A stretch of 64,000 bases of DNA from UBA7672 sp041398245 (GCA_041398245.1 JAWKVC010000001.1:124001-188000); one strand, 5' to 3'. Counted from the first letter of the stretch, positions 22,727 through 32,007 are shown. Notes: a model not told the origin generated them from the sequence alone. Made by a program: numbers and translations.

Positions 22727-24727
22727 CTAGGCGAACTCGACAAGAACCTCGTCGGCAGCAACGCTGGCGCCTGCAGAAGCGGCGACGGATTTCACCACGC
22801 CATCCGCTTCGGCCCGAATGATGTTCTGCATCTTCATGGCCTCGACGACGCAGACCGCCTCGCCCGCCTTCACGTCCTGGCCGACTTTCACAGCGACAGA
22901 CACGACGAGCCCGGGCATCGGACTCATGATGAGTTTCGACGTGTCGGGCTTTTGCTTTTCCGGGAGACGCGCATGCATGTCCGCGGTGACGGGCGTGCAG
23001 ATCTTCACATGGGCTTCGACGCCGAGCCGGCGGATGACGAATCCCTCGTCCGCCTGGGCCAATGAGAGCGCGTAGGTCTGGTTGTCGAACATGACCTCCA
23101 TCAGGCTGAAGCCGGGACGCCATTGCGTAGTGATCGTATGGGTCTCATTCGTGTCACCAAAGGTGACCTCTGCTTCGCCTCGCTGATAGCGGACCCTGAT
23201 GGGCGACTGCTTGCGACCAACGACGGCGACCCACTCGCTGCGCGGCGTTCCGACGGGCTCGGCGCGGCCGCTGGTTGAAGCGGCACGTTGCGCGATCATG
23301 GCGTTGGCGTAAGCCGCCGCTGATATGAAGACCTTCTCGACCTCTGGCGAGATTTGCGCGCCATGAAAACCGTCAGGGAATTCTTCCTTGATGTAGCCGG
23401 TCGTGATCTTGCCGGATTGAAAACGCTTCTGGTCGAGCACCGCGGCAAGGAAGGGCGAGTTGTCCTGAATGCCCTTGATCTCCAGTCGCTCCAGCGCCTT
23501 GACGTGGGTGGCGATTGCGGAGTCGCGGTCCTTGCCGTGCGTGATGAGTTTGGCGATCATCGGATCATAGAACATCGAGATTTCGTCGCCTTCGCGAACG
23601 CCCGTATCGATGCGCACCTCGCCCCCGGCAAGCTTGCCCTCGGCCGGGAAGCGCATGCGCTTCAGACGGCCGATCGACGGCAAGAAGCCGCGATAAGGGT
23701 CTTCGGCATAGATACGGGATTCCAGCGCCCAGCCGTTGATCTTCACGTCTTTCTGCTTGATCGCCAGCTTCTCGCCGGCCGCGACGCGGATCATCTGCTG
23801 GACGAGATCATAGCCGGTGATGAGTTCAGTGACCGGATGCTCGACCTGAAGTCGCGTGTTCATTTCGAGGAAGTAGAAGTTGCGATCGCCATCGACGATG
23901 AACTCGACCGTGCCCGCGCTGTCGTATTGGACGGCTTTCGCCAGAGCCACCGCCTGCTCGCCCATCGCCTTGCGGGTCTCAGCGTTGAGGAAGGGTGATG
24001 GCGCTTCCTCGAAGACCTTCTGGTTGCGGCGCTGGATCGAGCACTCGCGTTCGTTGAGATAGATAATGTTGCCGTGCTTGTCGCCGAGGACCTGGATCTC
24101 GATATGCCGGGGCTGGTCGACAAACTTCTCGATGAAGATGCGGTCGTCGCCGAAAGACGAGATCGCTTCCGCCCGCGCCGTGTCGAAGCCTTCCTTCGCC
24201 TCCTTGGCATTCCACGCAATCCGCAAACCCTTGCCGCCACCGCCGGCAGACGCCTTGATCATCACGGGGTAGCCAATGGAGTCCGCGATCTTCACCGCTT
24301 CTTTGGCGTCAGCGATCAGCCCCATATGGCCCGGGACTGTGTTGACGCCGGCTTCGGCCGCGAACTTCTTCGACGTGATCTTGTCGCCCATCGCCTCGAT
24401 AGCGCCGGGATTGGGGCCGATAAAGGCGATCTTCTCGTCCTTCAAGCGCTGGGCGAAGGACGCGTTCTCCGACAGAAAGCCAAAGCCCGGGTGCACAGCC
24501 TCGGCGCCTGTCTGTTTGACAGCCGCGACGATCTTGTCCTGCACCAGATAGGATTGTGCGGCTGGCGAACCGCCGATGTGGACCGCCTCGTCCGCCATCT
24601 CGACGGCCATGGAGCCAGCATCCGCATCGGAATACACAACGACGGTCTTGATGCCCATGCGCCGCGCGGTCTTGATCACCCGGCAGGCGATCTCTCCGCG
24701 GTTGGCGATCAGGATTTTCGAGAACAT
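22727..24727 (-). CDS. pccA: Acyl-CoA carboxylase biotin-containing subunit (propionyl-CoA carboxylase alpha type)
   Basis: A 666-residue biotin carboxylase plus biotin carrier subunit. MFSKILIANRGEIACRVIKTA opens the biotin carboxylase domain; the ATP-grasp loop (SAGGGGKGLRIAW) and NTRLQVEHPVTE follow. The C-terminal biotinyl domain has the acceptor Lys in VVEAMKMQNI. With PccB it would carboxylate propionyl-CoA to methylmalonyl-CoA for odd-chain and branched acid use; acetyl-CoA or methylcrotonyl-CoA specificity is not excluded. The carboxyltransferase gene lies about 5.5 kb upstream on the same strand with unrelated genes between. Confidence 0.92.
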   Translation of the reverse strand: MFSKILIANRGEIACRVIKTARRMGIKTVVVYSDADAGSMAVEMADEAVHIGGSPAAQSYLVQDKIVAAVKQTGAEAVHPGFGFLSENASFAQRLKDEKIAFIGPNPGAIEAMGDKITSKKFAAEAGVNTVPGHMGLIADAKEAVKIADSIGYPVMIKASAGGGGKGLRIAWNAKEAKEGFDTARAEAISSFGDDRIFIEKFVDQPRHIEIQVLGDKHGNIIYLNERECSIQRRNQKVFEEAPSPFLNAETRKAMGEQAVALAKAVQYDSAGTVEFIVDGDRNFYFLEMNTRLQVEHPVTELITGYDLVQQMIRVAAGEKLAIKQKDVKINGWALESRIYAEDPYRGFLPSIGRLKRMRFPAEGKLAGGEVRIDTGVREGDEISMFYDPMIAKLITHGKDRDSAIATHVKALERLEIKGIQDNSPFLAAVLDQKRFQSGKITTGYIKEEFPDGFHGAQISPEVEKVFISAAAYANAMIAQRAASTSGRAEPVGTPRSEWVAVVGRKQSPIRVRYQRGEAEVTFGDTNETHTITTQWRPGFSLMEVMFDNQTYALSLAQADEGFVIRRLGVEAHVKICTPVTADMHARLPEKQKPDTSKLIMSPMPGLVVSVAVKVGQDVKAGEAVCVVEAMKMQNIIRAEADGVVKSVAASAGASVAADEVLVEFA

Positions 24728-24785
24728 CCGCTTCCCCGGCAGGCCCAGAATTCGTGACGGCAAAGTGACGATAAGGCGCTGTCGG

Positions 24786-25262
24786 TCAAGGCGAATCTGC
24801 CCTGTCGGAGGGTGGCGGCTCGTCGCTGTGCGTCAGGCGCGCCTCAAGCAGGCCCATCCGGTTGGTTACCGACACCAGGAAGGCCGTGGACCAGCCGATC
24901 AGGATGAACCCGTTCACACCCTCGATCGCGCCAATGGTGCGATGGGCAGCGCTGAGAACGACGTCGCCATACCCCAGTGTCGAGAAAGTCGTCGCTGAGT
25001 AGTAGAGCGCCACCTGAACGTCGCCAAACTCACCCAGTACAAGGTAGAGCGAGGCATAGGCCCAGATTTCGACCGTATGCATCGCGATCAGGCCAAAGAC
25101 AGTCATAAGGATGGTCAATGCGCGCTGGAACCCTGAGCCGGCGCGGAGGCGTTTCGGAATAGGCGTATTAAGAATCGCAATCAGCGCCGCCAACCCGAGA
25201 AAGTGGAACACGACGGTTCCACTCACCATCCCGGTGGCCACCAACAGGTTCTGTATCAGCAT
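24786..25262 (-). CDS. Two-helix potassium channel-like membrane protein
   Basis: A 158-residue protein with several hydrophobic segments and a pore loop YYSATTFSTLGYGDVVLS, in which TLGYGD is a K+ selectivity filter of the KcsA/Ion_trans_2 type. Hydrophobic helices flank it (about residues 10-32, 45-75, 115-135). There is no regulatory RCK domain, only a short acidic/basic tail. It would form a homotetramer in the inner membrane. It is a single gene divergent from the GIY-YIG gene. Confidence 0.87.
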   Translation of the reverse strand: MLIQNLLVATGMVSGTVVFHFLGLAALIAILNTPIPKRLRAGSGFQRALTILMTVFGLIAMHTVEIWAYASLYLVLGEFGDVQVALYYSATTFSTLGYGDVVLSAAHRTIGAIEGVNGFILIGWSTAFLVSVTNRMGLLEARLTHSDEPPPSDRADSP

Positions 25263-25354
25263 CCGAACGCTCCGTTTGCGCTTACCTTTTCAGATTCAGA
25301 CCCCGTTAACCAGCAATCGGAAGACTCCGCAGCCGACAGAACAGGATTCCGCAC

Positions 25355-25816
25355 ATGTTCTTCTACGGCAGGCATGGTTGGACCGGCGAATCCGGCCGGA
25401 CCTACACGTTCAATTGCGCGCTGACCAAGGGCGGCATCCCGAACGACTCCGGGGGCATCTATGTCTTCGTGCGCAGGCGGTACGCCTTCTTCCTGGAAGC
25501 GCTGTACGTCGGGAAGGCGGCGAACCTGCGCGGCCGCCTCGTCGGTCACGAGAAATGGGGCAAGGCGTGGTGGATTCTCGGAGCCACAGAGCGCCACGTG
25601 ATGCGCGTCGGCGCCGAAACCGAACGGCGCATGATCGAGGAAGACCTGATCCGTGGGCTCAAGCCAAAGATGAATGATGTGCAGATGCCGCGCAACGAAA
25701 ACGATGCGCCAAACACGCCATCGCTGCGCCGTTCGTGGGAAATTCGGCGCACCATCGCGAACTGGTTCAAGTCTCTGATCGGTCGTGGCGAGAAAACGGG
25801 CGCTGTGAAGCGCTAG
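25355..25816 (+). CDS. GIY-YIG-like domain protein
   Basis: A 153-residue protein. The GIY-YIG nuclease signature is recognisable: GGIYVFVRRR (GIY at 34-36) and, after a spacer, LEALYVGKAANLRGRLVGHEKWGKAWW (YVG at 51-53), followed by an Arg, a His and a Glu (ETERRMIEEDLI) at catalytic spacing. The C-terminal 50 residues are basic and unassigned. Stand-alone proteins of this size are of unknown role. Its last four bases overlap the end of the convergent hydroxyacid dehydrogenase gene. Confidence 0.72.
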   Translation: MFFYGRHGWTGESGRTYTFNCALTKGGIPNDSGGIYVFVRRRYAFFLEALYVGKAANLRGRLVGHEKWGKAWWILGATERHVMRVGAETERRMIEEDLIRGLKPKMNDVQMPRNENDAPNTPSLRRSWEIRRTIANWFKSLIGRGEKTGAVKR

Positions 25817-26775
25817 CCTCTTACAATGTTCGCCGGTGACTTGCCGGATAGCACCGCCGCAATCCCGTCAAGTGCGAGCTCGGCCATGGCCGTGCGCGTC
25901 TCGATCGTGGCGCTGCCGATGTGAGGCAACAGGAACGTATTGTCGAGTTCGTTGAGCCGCGTGTCGTAGTTGGGCTCCTTCACGAACACATCGAGACCGG
26001 CTGCTCCAACCTGTCCAGACTTCAGCGCATCGAGAAGCGCCTCTTCGTCACCAAGAGATCCACGTGCGGTGTTCACGAAGATCGCGCCTTGGGGAAGCAG
26101 CGCAAAACGCTCGCGCGTCATCAGAACTCCCTGCCCGCCCGGGAGGTTCAAGCTGAGCACCTGGCAGTGCGGCAGCATATCTTCGAGTTTTGCGAAGAAG
26201 CGGGCGTCGCCCTCAAGCCCGGGCGCTAGGCGGTTTCTGTTATGATAGAGGATCGGCATGCGAAAGCCGCGCGCCCTTTCGGCGACGGCACGACCGATGC
26301 GGCCCATACCGACAATTCCCATCGTCTTGCCGGTAACTTCGACGCCCAAGCCCTGGAAGAACCCGTTCCGGATCTTCCAGCCGCCGTCCATATTGCGGAC
26401 ATGCTCCTTGGCGCGACGAGCCGCGCCGAGCAGCAACAGCATATGCGTATCAGCGGTCGCATCGGTCAGCACGTCAGGCGTGTTGCAGACCACGATCCCA
26501 CGCGCGGTTGCGGCGCCGACGTCGATATGATCATAGCCCACGCTGGTTGTCGCGAGTACCCGCACGGAAGCCGGCAATCGCTCGATGTGTTCGGGGCGCA
26601 TCGGCATGCCAAGCGACATGAGAATCGCATCCGGCTGATGCTCGACAGCCAGCGCGATCAGCTCCTCGGTCCGTACATGACGATCCGGCGCGACGCAATC
26701 AAACTGGGTCTCGACCCGATCCCGCAGGATTGGCGGGATCGGAAGCGAAGCAACAAGGCGCCCGAGCTTGCTCAA
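25813..26775 (-). CDS. D-2-hydroxyacid dehydrogenase (glyoxylate/hydroxypyruvate reductase type)
   Basis: A 320-residue NAD(P)-dependent enzyme. The Rossmann motif is GIVGMGRIGRAVAERA, with catalytic Arg in NTARGSLGDEEAL, Glu in GLDVFVKEPNYD and His in LLPHIGSATIETR. These place it with GyaR/GhrB-like reductases of glyoxylate, hydroxypyruvate or similar 2-oxoacids. The start is a TTG at 26775 that overlaps the MFS transporter stop (TTGA), so translation is coupled. A perfect 10-bp inverted repeat (26716-26742) lies within its first codons. Coupling to the transporter suggests that the imported organic acid feeds this enzyme. Confidence 0.9.
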   Translation of the reverse strand: MSKLGRLVASLPIPPILRDRVETQFDCVAPDRHVRTEELIALAVEHQPDAILMSLGMPMRPEHIERLPASVRVLATTSVGYDHIDVGAATARGIVVCNTPDVLTDATADTHMLLLLGAARRAKEHVRNMDGGWKIRNGFFQGLGVEVTGKTMGIVGMGRIGRAVAERARGFRMPILYHNRNRLAPGLEGDARFFAKLEDMLPHCQVLSLNLPGGQGVLMTRERFALLPQGAIFVNTARGSLGDEEALLDALKSGQVGAAGLDVFVKEPNYDTRLNELDNTFLLPHIGSATIETRTAMAELALDGIAAVLSGKSPANIVRG

Positions 26776-28466
26776 TATTTGCCCGCGTGATCGCCATCAC
26801 CCTCATAGTGATGGATGTTCCGCTTGTAAGTTTCCGGAAGGAAGAAGAACGCCACTACAAGCGTCATCGCCGCGATGATGACGGGATACCAGATGCCGGC
26901 GTAGATGTCGCCCGTCGCAGCCACGATCATGAAGGCTGTCGTCGGCAGGAGGCCGCCGAACCAGCCATTGCCGATATGGTATGGCAACGACATCGAGGTG
27001 TAGCGGATGCGCGCCGGGAAAAGCTCAACCAGCGTAGCGGCCATTGGACCGTAGATCATGGCCGTGAAGAGCTGCGTCAGCACGATCACGAGAATGACAG
27101 TGAAGCTGTCGATCTTGGAGCTGTCCGCCTTGGCCGGATAGCCCGCCTCGGCAAGCGCCGCGCCAACCTCTGCCTGATAGGCTGCAATAGCGGCGGCGCG
27201 ATCCGCACCGTCAACCTGCGAGGGATCCGGCGCGGTGAACGTCTTGTCGCCGATAGAAACTGTCGCAAGCGAACCAGCCGGCAGGGTTTCGGTCGTGTAG
27301 CTGACGCCCGCGCGCGAAAGGTGCGCTTTCACGATGTCGCATGACCTGGAGTCGAACTTGTTTCCGCCGACCGGGTCGAACTGCAGCGAACACTGAGAAA
27401 TATCGGCATGCACGACAACCGGCGACGCCTGCTGGGCTGCATCGAGCGCGGGGTTAGCCGCCCGCGTCATCATGTGGAACAGCGGGAACATCGTCGCCAC
27501 AGCAAGCGCAAGACCGCCGATCGCCAGCCAGCGCCGGCCGATCTTGTCGGACAACCAACCAGTCACGAGGAAGAGCGGCGTCCCGATGGCGAGCGCGATG
27601 GCGACAAGCATGTTGGCTTCAAAGCCATCAACCTTCAGCACGTTCTGCAGGAAGAACAGGCTGTAGAAGGTTCCCGAATACCAGATCACCGCTTGCCCGG
27701 CGACGAGGCCGAACAGGGCCACAAAGACGAATTTGAGGTTCTTCCATTGACCGAAAGCCTCCGCCCACGGAGCCTTCGAGGTCGCAGCCTCCTCCTTCAT
27801 TTTCTGAAAGACGGGGCTCTCGCTGAGCTGGAGGCGGATCCAGATCGAAAGGGCGAGCAGCAGGATCGAAACCAGGAAGGGAACCCGCCAGCCCCACGCC
27901 GCGAAGTCTTCCGGCGTCAAAATCTGGCGGACGATCATGATGAGGATCAGCGACACGAACAGGCCGATGGTCGCCGTGATCTGGATGAAGCTGGTGTAGA
28001 AGCCGCGGCGATTGGCCGGAGCGTGCTCGGCCACATAGATCGCAGCGCCGCCATACTCACCGCCGATCGCGAGGCCCTGCAGAACGCGCAGCGCGACCAG
28101 AAGGATCGGCGCCATGATGCCGATCTGGTCCGACCCAGGCAGCAGGCCAACCGCAAAGGTCGAGGCGCCCATGATGATCATGGTGACAAGGAAGGTGTTC
28201 TTGCGGCCGACAATGTCGCCCACCCTGCCGAAGACCAACGCGCCGAACGGCCGAACAATGAAGCCGGCGGCAAACGTAGCGAGCGCCAGAATGAAACCCG
28301 TCGTCTCGTTAACGCCGGTGAAGAAGTGCTGGTTGATGTACGTGACGAGCGACCCGTAGAGGAAGAAGTCGTACCACTCGAACATGGTGCCAACGCTTGA
28401 GGCGCTGATGACCAAAGCCTCGCTCTGCTTCTTGGGCGCGGGAGCGCCTGCTGTGGTCGATTCCAT
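26772..28466 (-). CDS. MHS-family MFS transporter with large soluble insertion
   Basis: A 564-residue major facilitator protein of the metabolite:H+ symporter family. Signatures are TMFEWYDFFLYGSLV in helix 1, RPFGALVFGRVGDIVGRKNTF (motif A), LQGLAIGGEYGGAAIYVAEH (helix 4) and TGWLSDKIGRRWLAIGG (second motif A). The usual length is 430-460. The excess is a hydrophilic insertion of about 100 residues after helix 8 (about 390-490) with two cysteines (SQCSLQF and SRSCDIV), probably periplasmic. The gene is coupled to the hydroxyacid dehydrogenase, pointing to a carboxylate substrate. ATG 28466 follows a GAGAGA ribosome site. Confidence 0.9.
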   Translation of the reverse strand: MESTTAGAPAPKKQSEALVISASSVGTMFEWYDFFLYGSLVTYINQHFFTGVNETTGFILALATFAAGFIVRPFGALVFGRVGDIVGRKNTFLVTMIIMGASTFAVGLLPGSDQIGIMAPILLVALRVLQGLAIGGEYGGAAIYVAEHAPANRRGFYTSFIQITATIGLFVSLILIMIVRQILTPEDFAAWGWRVPFLVSILLLALSIWIRLQLSESPVFQKMKEEAATSKAPWAEAFGQWKNLKFVFVALFGLVAGQAVIWYSGTFYSLFFLQNVLKVDGFEANMLVAIALAIGTPLFLVTGWLSDKIGRRWLAIGGLALAVATMFPLFHMMTRAANPALDAAQQASPVVVHADISQCSLQFDPVGGNKFDSRSCDIVKAHLSRAGVSYTTETLPAGSLATVSIGDKTFTAPDPSQVDGADRAAAIAAYQAEVGAALAEAGYPAKADSSKIDSFTVILVIVLTQLFTAMIYGPMAATLVELFPARIRYTSMSLPYHIGNGWFGGLLPTTAFMIVAATGDIYAGIWYPVIIAAMTLVVAFFFLPETYKRNIHHYEGDGDHAGKY

Positions 28467-28623
28467 TGTCTCTCTCCCCTCGCAGGCTGCCGTAGCGCCT
28501 GCGGCCTTTGTTGCGCGCAAGCTGCAACGACCTGCCGCTGAGGGCAAGGCGAAACGCCGTCGCGTACTCGCGTGTCGGGCCGCATTGTGAGAGGGTTCCG
28601 GACACGAGTTGGGGAGCACGAAG

Positions 28624-29103
28624 ATGAAGTGGGCGATTCTGCTCGCGGTTGCGGCAATGCTGGCGGCTCCGGCCGCTGGCCAGAGACTGAGGCTTGAAAA
28701 CGAGCCCGAGCCGGCGCCAACGGCGCCGTTCCCGCAGCGACCGGACCTGACCTTTCAGGACGCTGAGCCTTTGCCGCCTTGCCCGACACAGCCAGACCGG
28801 ACCGCCAAGAAGGAATTCGTGGAGGCGTTCAACGCGGCCTCCAAGGCGGTCACGGACCAAGATTAGGCCACTGCGCTCGACCTCACGGCGAAAGCGCGAC
28901 CACATGCAAAAATTGGCCGCCAGACGGCCTTCCTCCTTCAGTTGGAGGTAGCCGCCTACAACGGGAACGGAGATACGCCAGCCCTGAAAAGGACGTTGCG
29001 CCGAGCGATCGCAGACCGGTGTACGCAATCGGCGGCGCGCCTCAACTACCGCCAGATGCTGGAAAAAATGACGGCAACCGAAGGTAATCCCGAACAGCAA
29101 TGA
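28624..29103 (+). pseudogene. Secreted small protein gene interrupted by an in-frame amber codon
   Basis: From ATG 28624 the frame encodes a signal peptide (MKWAILLAVAAMLAAPAAG) and an acidic, Pro-rich stretch, then meets TAG at 28864-28866 after 80 codons. The same frame continues open for 78 further codons to TGA at 29101, and the continuation looks like protein (ATALDLTAKARPHAK, then TAFLLQLEVAAYNGNGD, then LNYRQMLEKM). The junction reads KAVTDQD-stop-ATALDLTAKA, where a Tyr codon would fit a helical repeat. A nonsense mutation or base error is the simplest explanation. No family was recognised. The next gene starts 60 bases later. Confidence 0.75.
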
Positions 29104-29163
29104 GCGCTTGCAGCACGGGGGCGATGCCTTCAAATTGCCCCAGCCATAATCGGGAGGGACCCC

Positions 29164-29757
29164 ATGTTCAGGACAATCGCCGTAATCGTACCCGCACTCG
29201 GCGCGCTTGCCGTCGCAGCCTGCCAGCCCGAGCCGACGCCGGAACAGAAGGCCATGGCGGCTGCCCAGCAGATGGCTGGAGCCCTTCTCGGCGTGGACGC
29301 TAACGGCAATCCGCAGGTCAATCCCGAAGCCTTGGGCCAGGCATTGGCCCAGGCGGGCGCGATGGCCGGAGCCATGAACCCCGAAATGTCGGCTGAGGAT
29401 CGCGCCAAGCTGAACGCTATTACCGGCGCCATTTCCAGCGGCAACGTTCATCCCGCGGCGGCTTCCTATGTCGCCGGTCTCGACAAGGTCTTCACTGTCC
29501 TGAGCGGCGTCAAGGACACCGCCGGTGCAGAAGCTGCAAAACCTCAACTGGCCGCGATCTATGCCGAAATGGCGCCGGCGGCTGCTTCGCTCAAGGCAAT
29601 GAGCGAAGACGACCGCGAAGTCGCTTTCGGAAGCGCCTATCCGCAGTTCCTTGGATTTGGCATGAAGATGGCCGGCATCATGATGCCGCTGATGTCGAAC
29701 CCGGAACTGGGCGAGAAGATTGGCGATCTGCTCGACGACATGCCGACGCCTGAATAG
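29164..29757 (+). CDS. Predicted lipoprotein of unknown function
   Basis: A 197-residue exported protein. The lipobox AVAAC lies at the end of the signal (residues 1-20). The mature part is rich in Ala, Met and Glu (EQKAMAAAQQMAGALLGVDANG, AQAGAMAGAMNPEM) and predicted to be mostly helical, with no cysteine besides the lipidated one and no known domain. It stands in a run of three plus-strand small envelope protein genes, 23 bases before the next one, so co-transcription is likely. Confidence 0.75.
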   Translation: MFRTIAVIVPALGALAVAACQPEPTPEQKAMAAAQQMAGALLGVDANGNPQVNPEALGQALAQAGAMAGAMNPEMSAEDRAKLNAITGAISSGNVHPAAASYVAGLDKVFTVLSGVKDTAGAEAAKPQLAAIYAEMAPAAASLKAMSEDDREVAFGSAYPQFLGFGMKMAGIMMPLMSNPELGEKIGDLLDDMPTPE

Positions 29758-29780
29758 GTCCCCCGGGCGACAGGCTGAAC

Positions 29781-30263
29781 GTGTTCACGCCAATCAAGCT
29801 ATCCATGCTGGCGTTGTGTGGGGCAGCCGCAATCGCGACTGCCTCCTGCAACGCGCCGCCGCCTGATCGCAAGACCATGATGGCGCATTCCTGGACCTGT
29901 GAAATGGTCAGTGATGCTGACGGACTGCACAGCGTTTATACCGAGACGATGGATTTGCGGCCGGCGGGAGACTACCGCAGCAAGGTCGCGGTGAATGCAA
30001 CCGGCGAGAACGTTCAGGTCTCCATGCAACTGGAGTGGACAGGCCGCTGGGTGCTGTCGAAGGACACATTCCGGCGCACCTTCGCCGCGATGAAGGCTAC
30101 GACAGGCGAGCGTAACGGTCTCGCGCTGACCCAGGATCTGCTGGACAAGGCGGCCAATGAACTCAGACGCGCGCCGGTAGCCGAGGAAGGCCGCGTGCTG
30201 GCTCTCACCGAGAACGAGATGCAGATCGAGACGAATTTCGACCCGATGACCTGCAAGCGCTAG
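29781..30263 (+). CDS. Predicted lipoprotein of unknown function
   Basis: A 160-residue exported protein with a lipobox-like TASC at residues 20-23, followed by a soluble domain beginning HSWTCEMVSDADGLHSVYTETMDL and ending METNFD-like and CKR. The mature part has two cysteines near its ends that could pair. The start is taken as GTG 29781; ATG 29805 would shorten the signal peptide and is an alternative. It is 13 bases from the convergent pccB end. No domain recognised. Confidence 0.68.
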   Translation: MFTPIKLSMLALCGAAAIATASCNAPPPDRKTMMAHSWTCEMVSDADGLHSVYTETMDLRPAGDYRSKVAVNATGENVQVSMQLEWTGRWVLSKDTFRRTFAAMKATTGERNGLALTQDLLDKAANELRRAPVAEEGRVLALTENEMQIETNFDPMTCKR

Positions 30264-30275
30264 ACGCGCTTCGAC

Positions 30276-31808
30276 CTACAGCGGAATGTTGTCGTGTTTC
30301 TTAGCCGGGTTTGACAGCTGCTTGTTCTTCAGCGTGCGCAGCGCCCGGACAATCCGCTTGCGCGTGTTGTGCGGCATGATCACGTCATCGATGAAGCCAC
30401 GCGAGGCGGCGACATAGGGGTTGGCGAACCGGTCCTGATATTCCTTGGTGCGCGCAGCGATCTTTTCGGCATCGCCAATGTCTGACCGGAAGATGATCTC
30501 GACAGCGCCCTTGGCGCCCATCACAGCGATTTCGGCGGTGGGCCAGGCGAAGTTCACGTCGCCGCGCAGGTGCTTCGAGCTCATGACATCGTAGGCGCCG
30601 CCATAGGCCTTGCGCGTAATGACAGTGACCTTGGGAACAGTGGCCTCAGCATAGGCGAAGAGCAGCTTGGCGCCGTGTTTGATAAGCGCGCCGTATTCCT
30701 GCTTCGTCCCGGGCATGAAGCCCGGCACATCCACGAACGTCACGATCGGGATGTTGAAGCAGTCGCAGAAACGAACAAAGCGCGCAGCTTTGCGGCTGGC
30801 GTCGATATCGAGCACGCCCGCAAGGCTCATTGGCTGGTTGGCGACAAAGCCGACAGTCGAGCCTTCCATGCGGCCAAAGCCGGTCAGGATGTTCTTGCCG
30901 AAGTCCTTGCCGATCTCGAAGAAGTCGCCTTCGTCCGCAACCTTCTGGATCAGCTCCTTCATGTCATAGGGCGTATTGGGATTGGCCGGCACCAGCGTGT
31001 CGAGGCTTGGCTCGGCGCGTTCGGGATCATCGAATGTCGGAAGAACGGGCGGCTTTTCGCGGTTAGAGAGCGGCAGATAGCCGACAAGGCGGCGCATCTG
31101 CACCAGCGTCTCGATGTCGTTCTCATAAGAGCCGTCGACAACGCCGGACTTCTGGGCATGAACGCGCGCACCGCCCAGCTCTTCATGCGTGACAATCTCA
31201 TTGGTGACAGTCTTCACGACGTCCGGACCCGTGACGTACATGTAGGACGTGTCCTTCACCATGAAGATGAAGTCCGTCATGGCCGGCGAGTAGACGTCGC
31301 CGCCGGCGCACGGTCCCATGATCACCGAGATCTGCGGGATCACGCCCGAGGCGAGCACATTCTCAAGGAAGATGTCGGCATAGCCGCCCAGCGCTTCGAC
31401 GCCTTCCTGAATGCGGGCGCCGCCGGCATCGAACAGGCCAATCACGGGAGCGCTGTTCTTCATGGCGGCTTTCTGGACCTTCACGATCTTCTCGGCGTGA
31501 GCGCGGGAGAGCGAGCCTCCGAAAACGGTGAAGTCCTTGGAGAACACGTAGACGACGCGGCCATTGATCGTGCCCCATCCCGTGACGACGCCGTCGCCCG
31601 GAATACGTTGTTCTTCCATCCCGAAATCATGGGAACGATGCTCCACGAACATGTCCCACTCCTCGAACGAGCCTTCGTCCAGGAGGATCGATATCCGTTC
31701 GCGCGCCGTGAGCTTGCCTTTGGCATGCTGGCTGTCGATGCGCTTCTGGCCGCCGCCCAGACGGGCCTCTTCGCGCTTCTTTTCCAGCGCCTCGACAATC
31801 TCTTTCAT
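30276..31808 (-). CDS. pccB: Acyl-CoA carboxylase carboxyltransferase subunit (propionyl-CoA carboxylase beta type)
   Basis: A 510-residue carboxyltransferase with two crotonase-like halves. It begins MKEIVEALEKKREEARLGGG; GKLTARERISILLDEGSFEEWD is typical of PccB. The acyl-CoA loop is GLFDAGGARIQEG, and the second half has FVDVPGFMPGTKQEYGALIKHGAKLLFAYAEATVPK, close to classical PccB. It transfers the carboxyl from biotin on PccA to propionyl-CoA. The start at ATG 31808 fits the family; further upstream codons are leader. It is separated from pccA by six unrelated genes. Confidence 0.93.
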   Translation of the reverse strand: MKEIVEALEKKREEARLGGGQKRIDSQHAKGKLTARERISILLDEGSFEEWDMFVEHRSHDFGMEEQRIPGDGVVTGWGTINGRVVYVFSKDFTVFGGSLSRAHAEKIVKVQKAAMKNSAPVIGLFDAGGARIQEGVEALGGYADIFLENVLASGVIPQISVIMGPCAGGDVYSPAMTDFIFMVKDTSYMYVTGPDVVKTVTNEIVTHEELGGARVHAQKSGVVDGSYENDIETLVQMRRLVGYLPLSNREKPPVLPTFDDPERAEPSLDTLVPANPNTPYDMKELIQKVADEGDFFEIGKDFGKNILTGFGRMEGSTVGFVANQPMSLAGVLDIDASRKAARFVRFCDCFNIPIVTFVDVPGFMPGTKQEYGALIKHGAKLLFAYAEATVPKVTVITRKAYGGAYDVMSSKHLRGDVNFAWPTAEIAVMGAKGAVEIIFRSDIGDAEKIAARTKEYQDRFANPYVAASRGFIDDVIMPHNTRKRIVRALRTLKNKQLSNPAKKHDNIPL

Positions 31809-32007
31809 GGGCAGCCCCGTCCTACTTCGTGGAAGCGACATAAGCGGCGGATGCCGCCAAGCGCAAGGCGCAGAAGGCTGATTGTCGACGCTGCCCGGAC
31901 CCCGGACCGCTCCTGCGGCGCCGAGCGCCAATCCTCGCAGATTTGGCGTTAACCTCCATACCGACTATTCTGGAATGGTCCCGCAAATATCCCGGAGAAC
32001 AGGCGAG

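Noticed and set aside
30570..31952. 460-codon open frame on the plus strand
   Set aside because: Antisense to pccB, which is unmistakable, and without domain signatures of its own.
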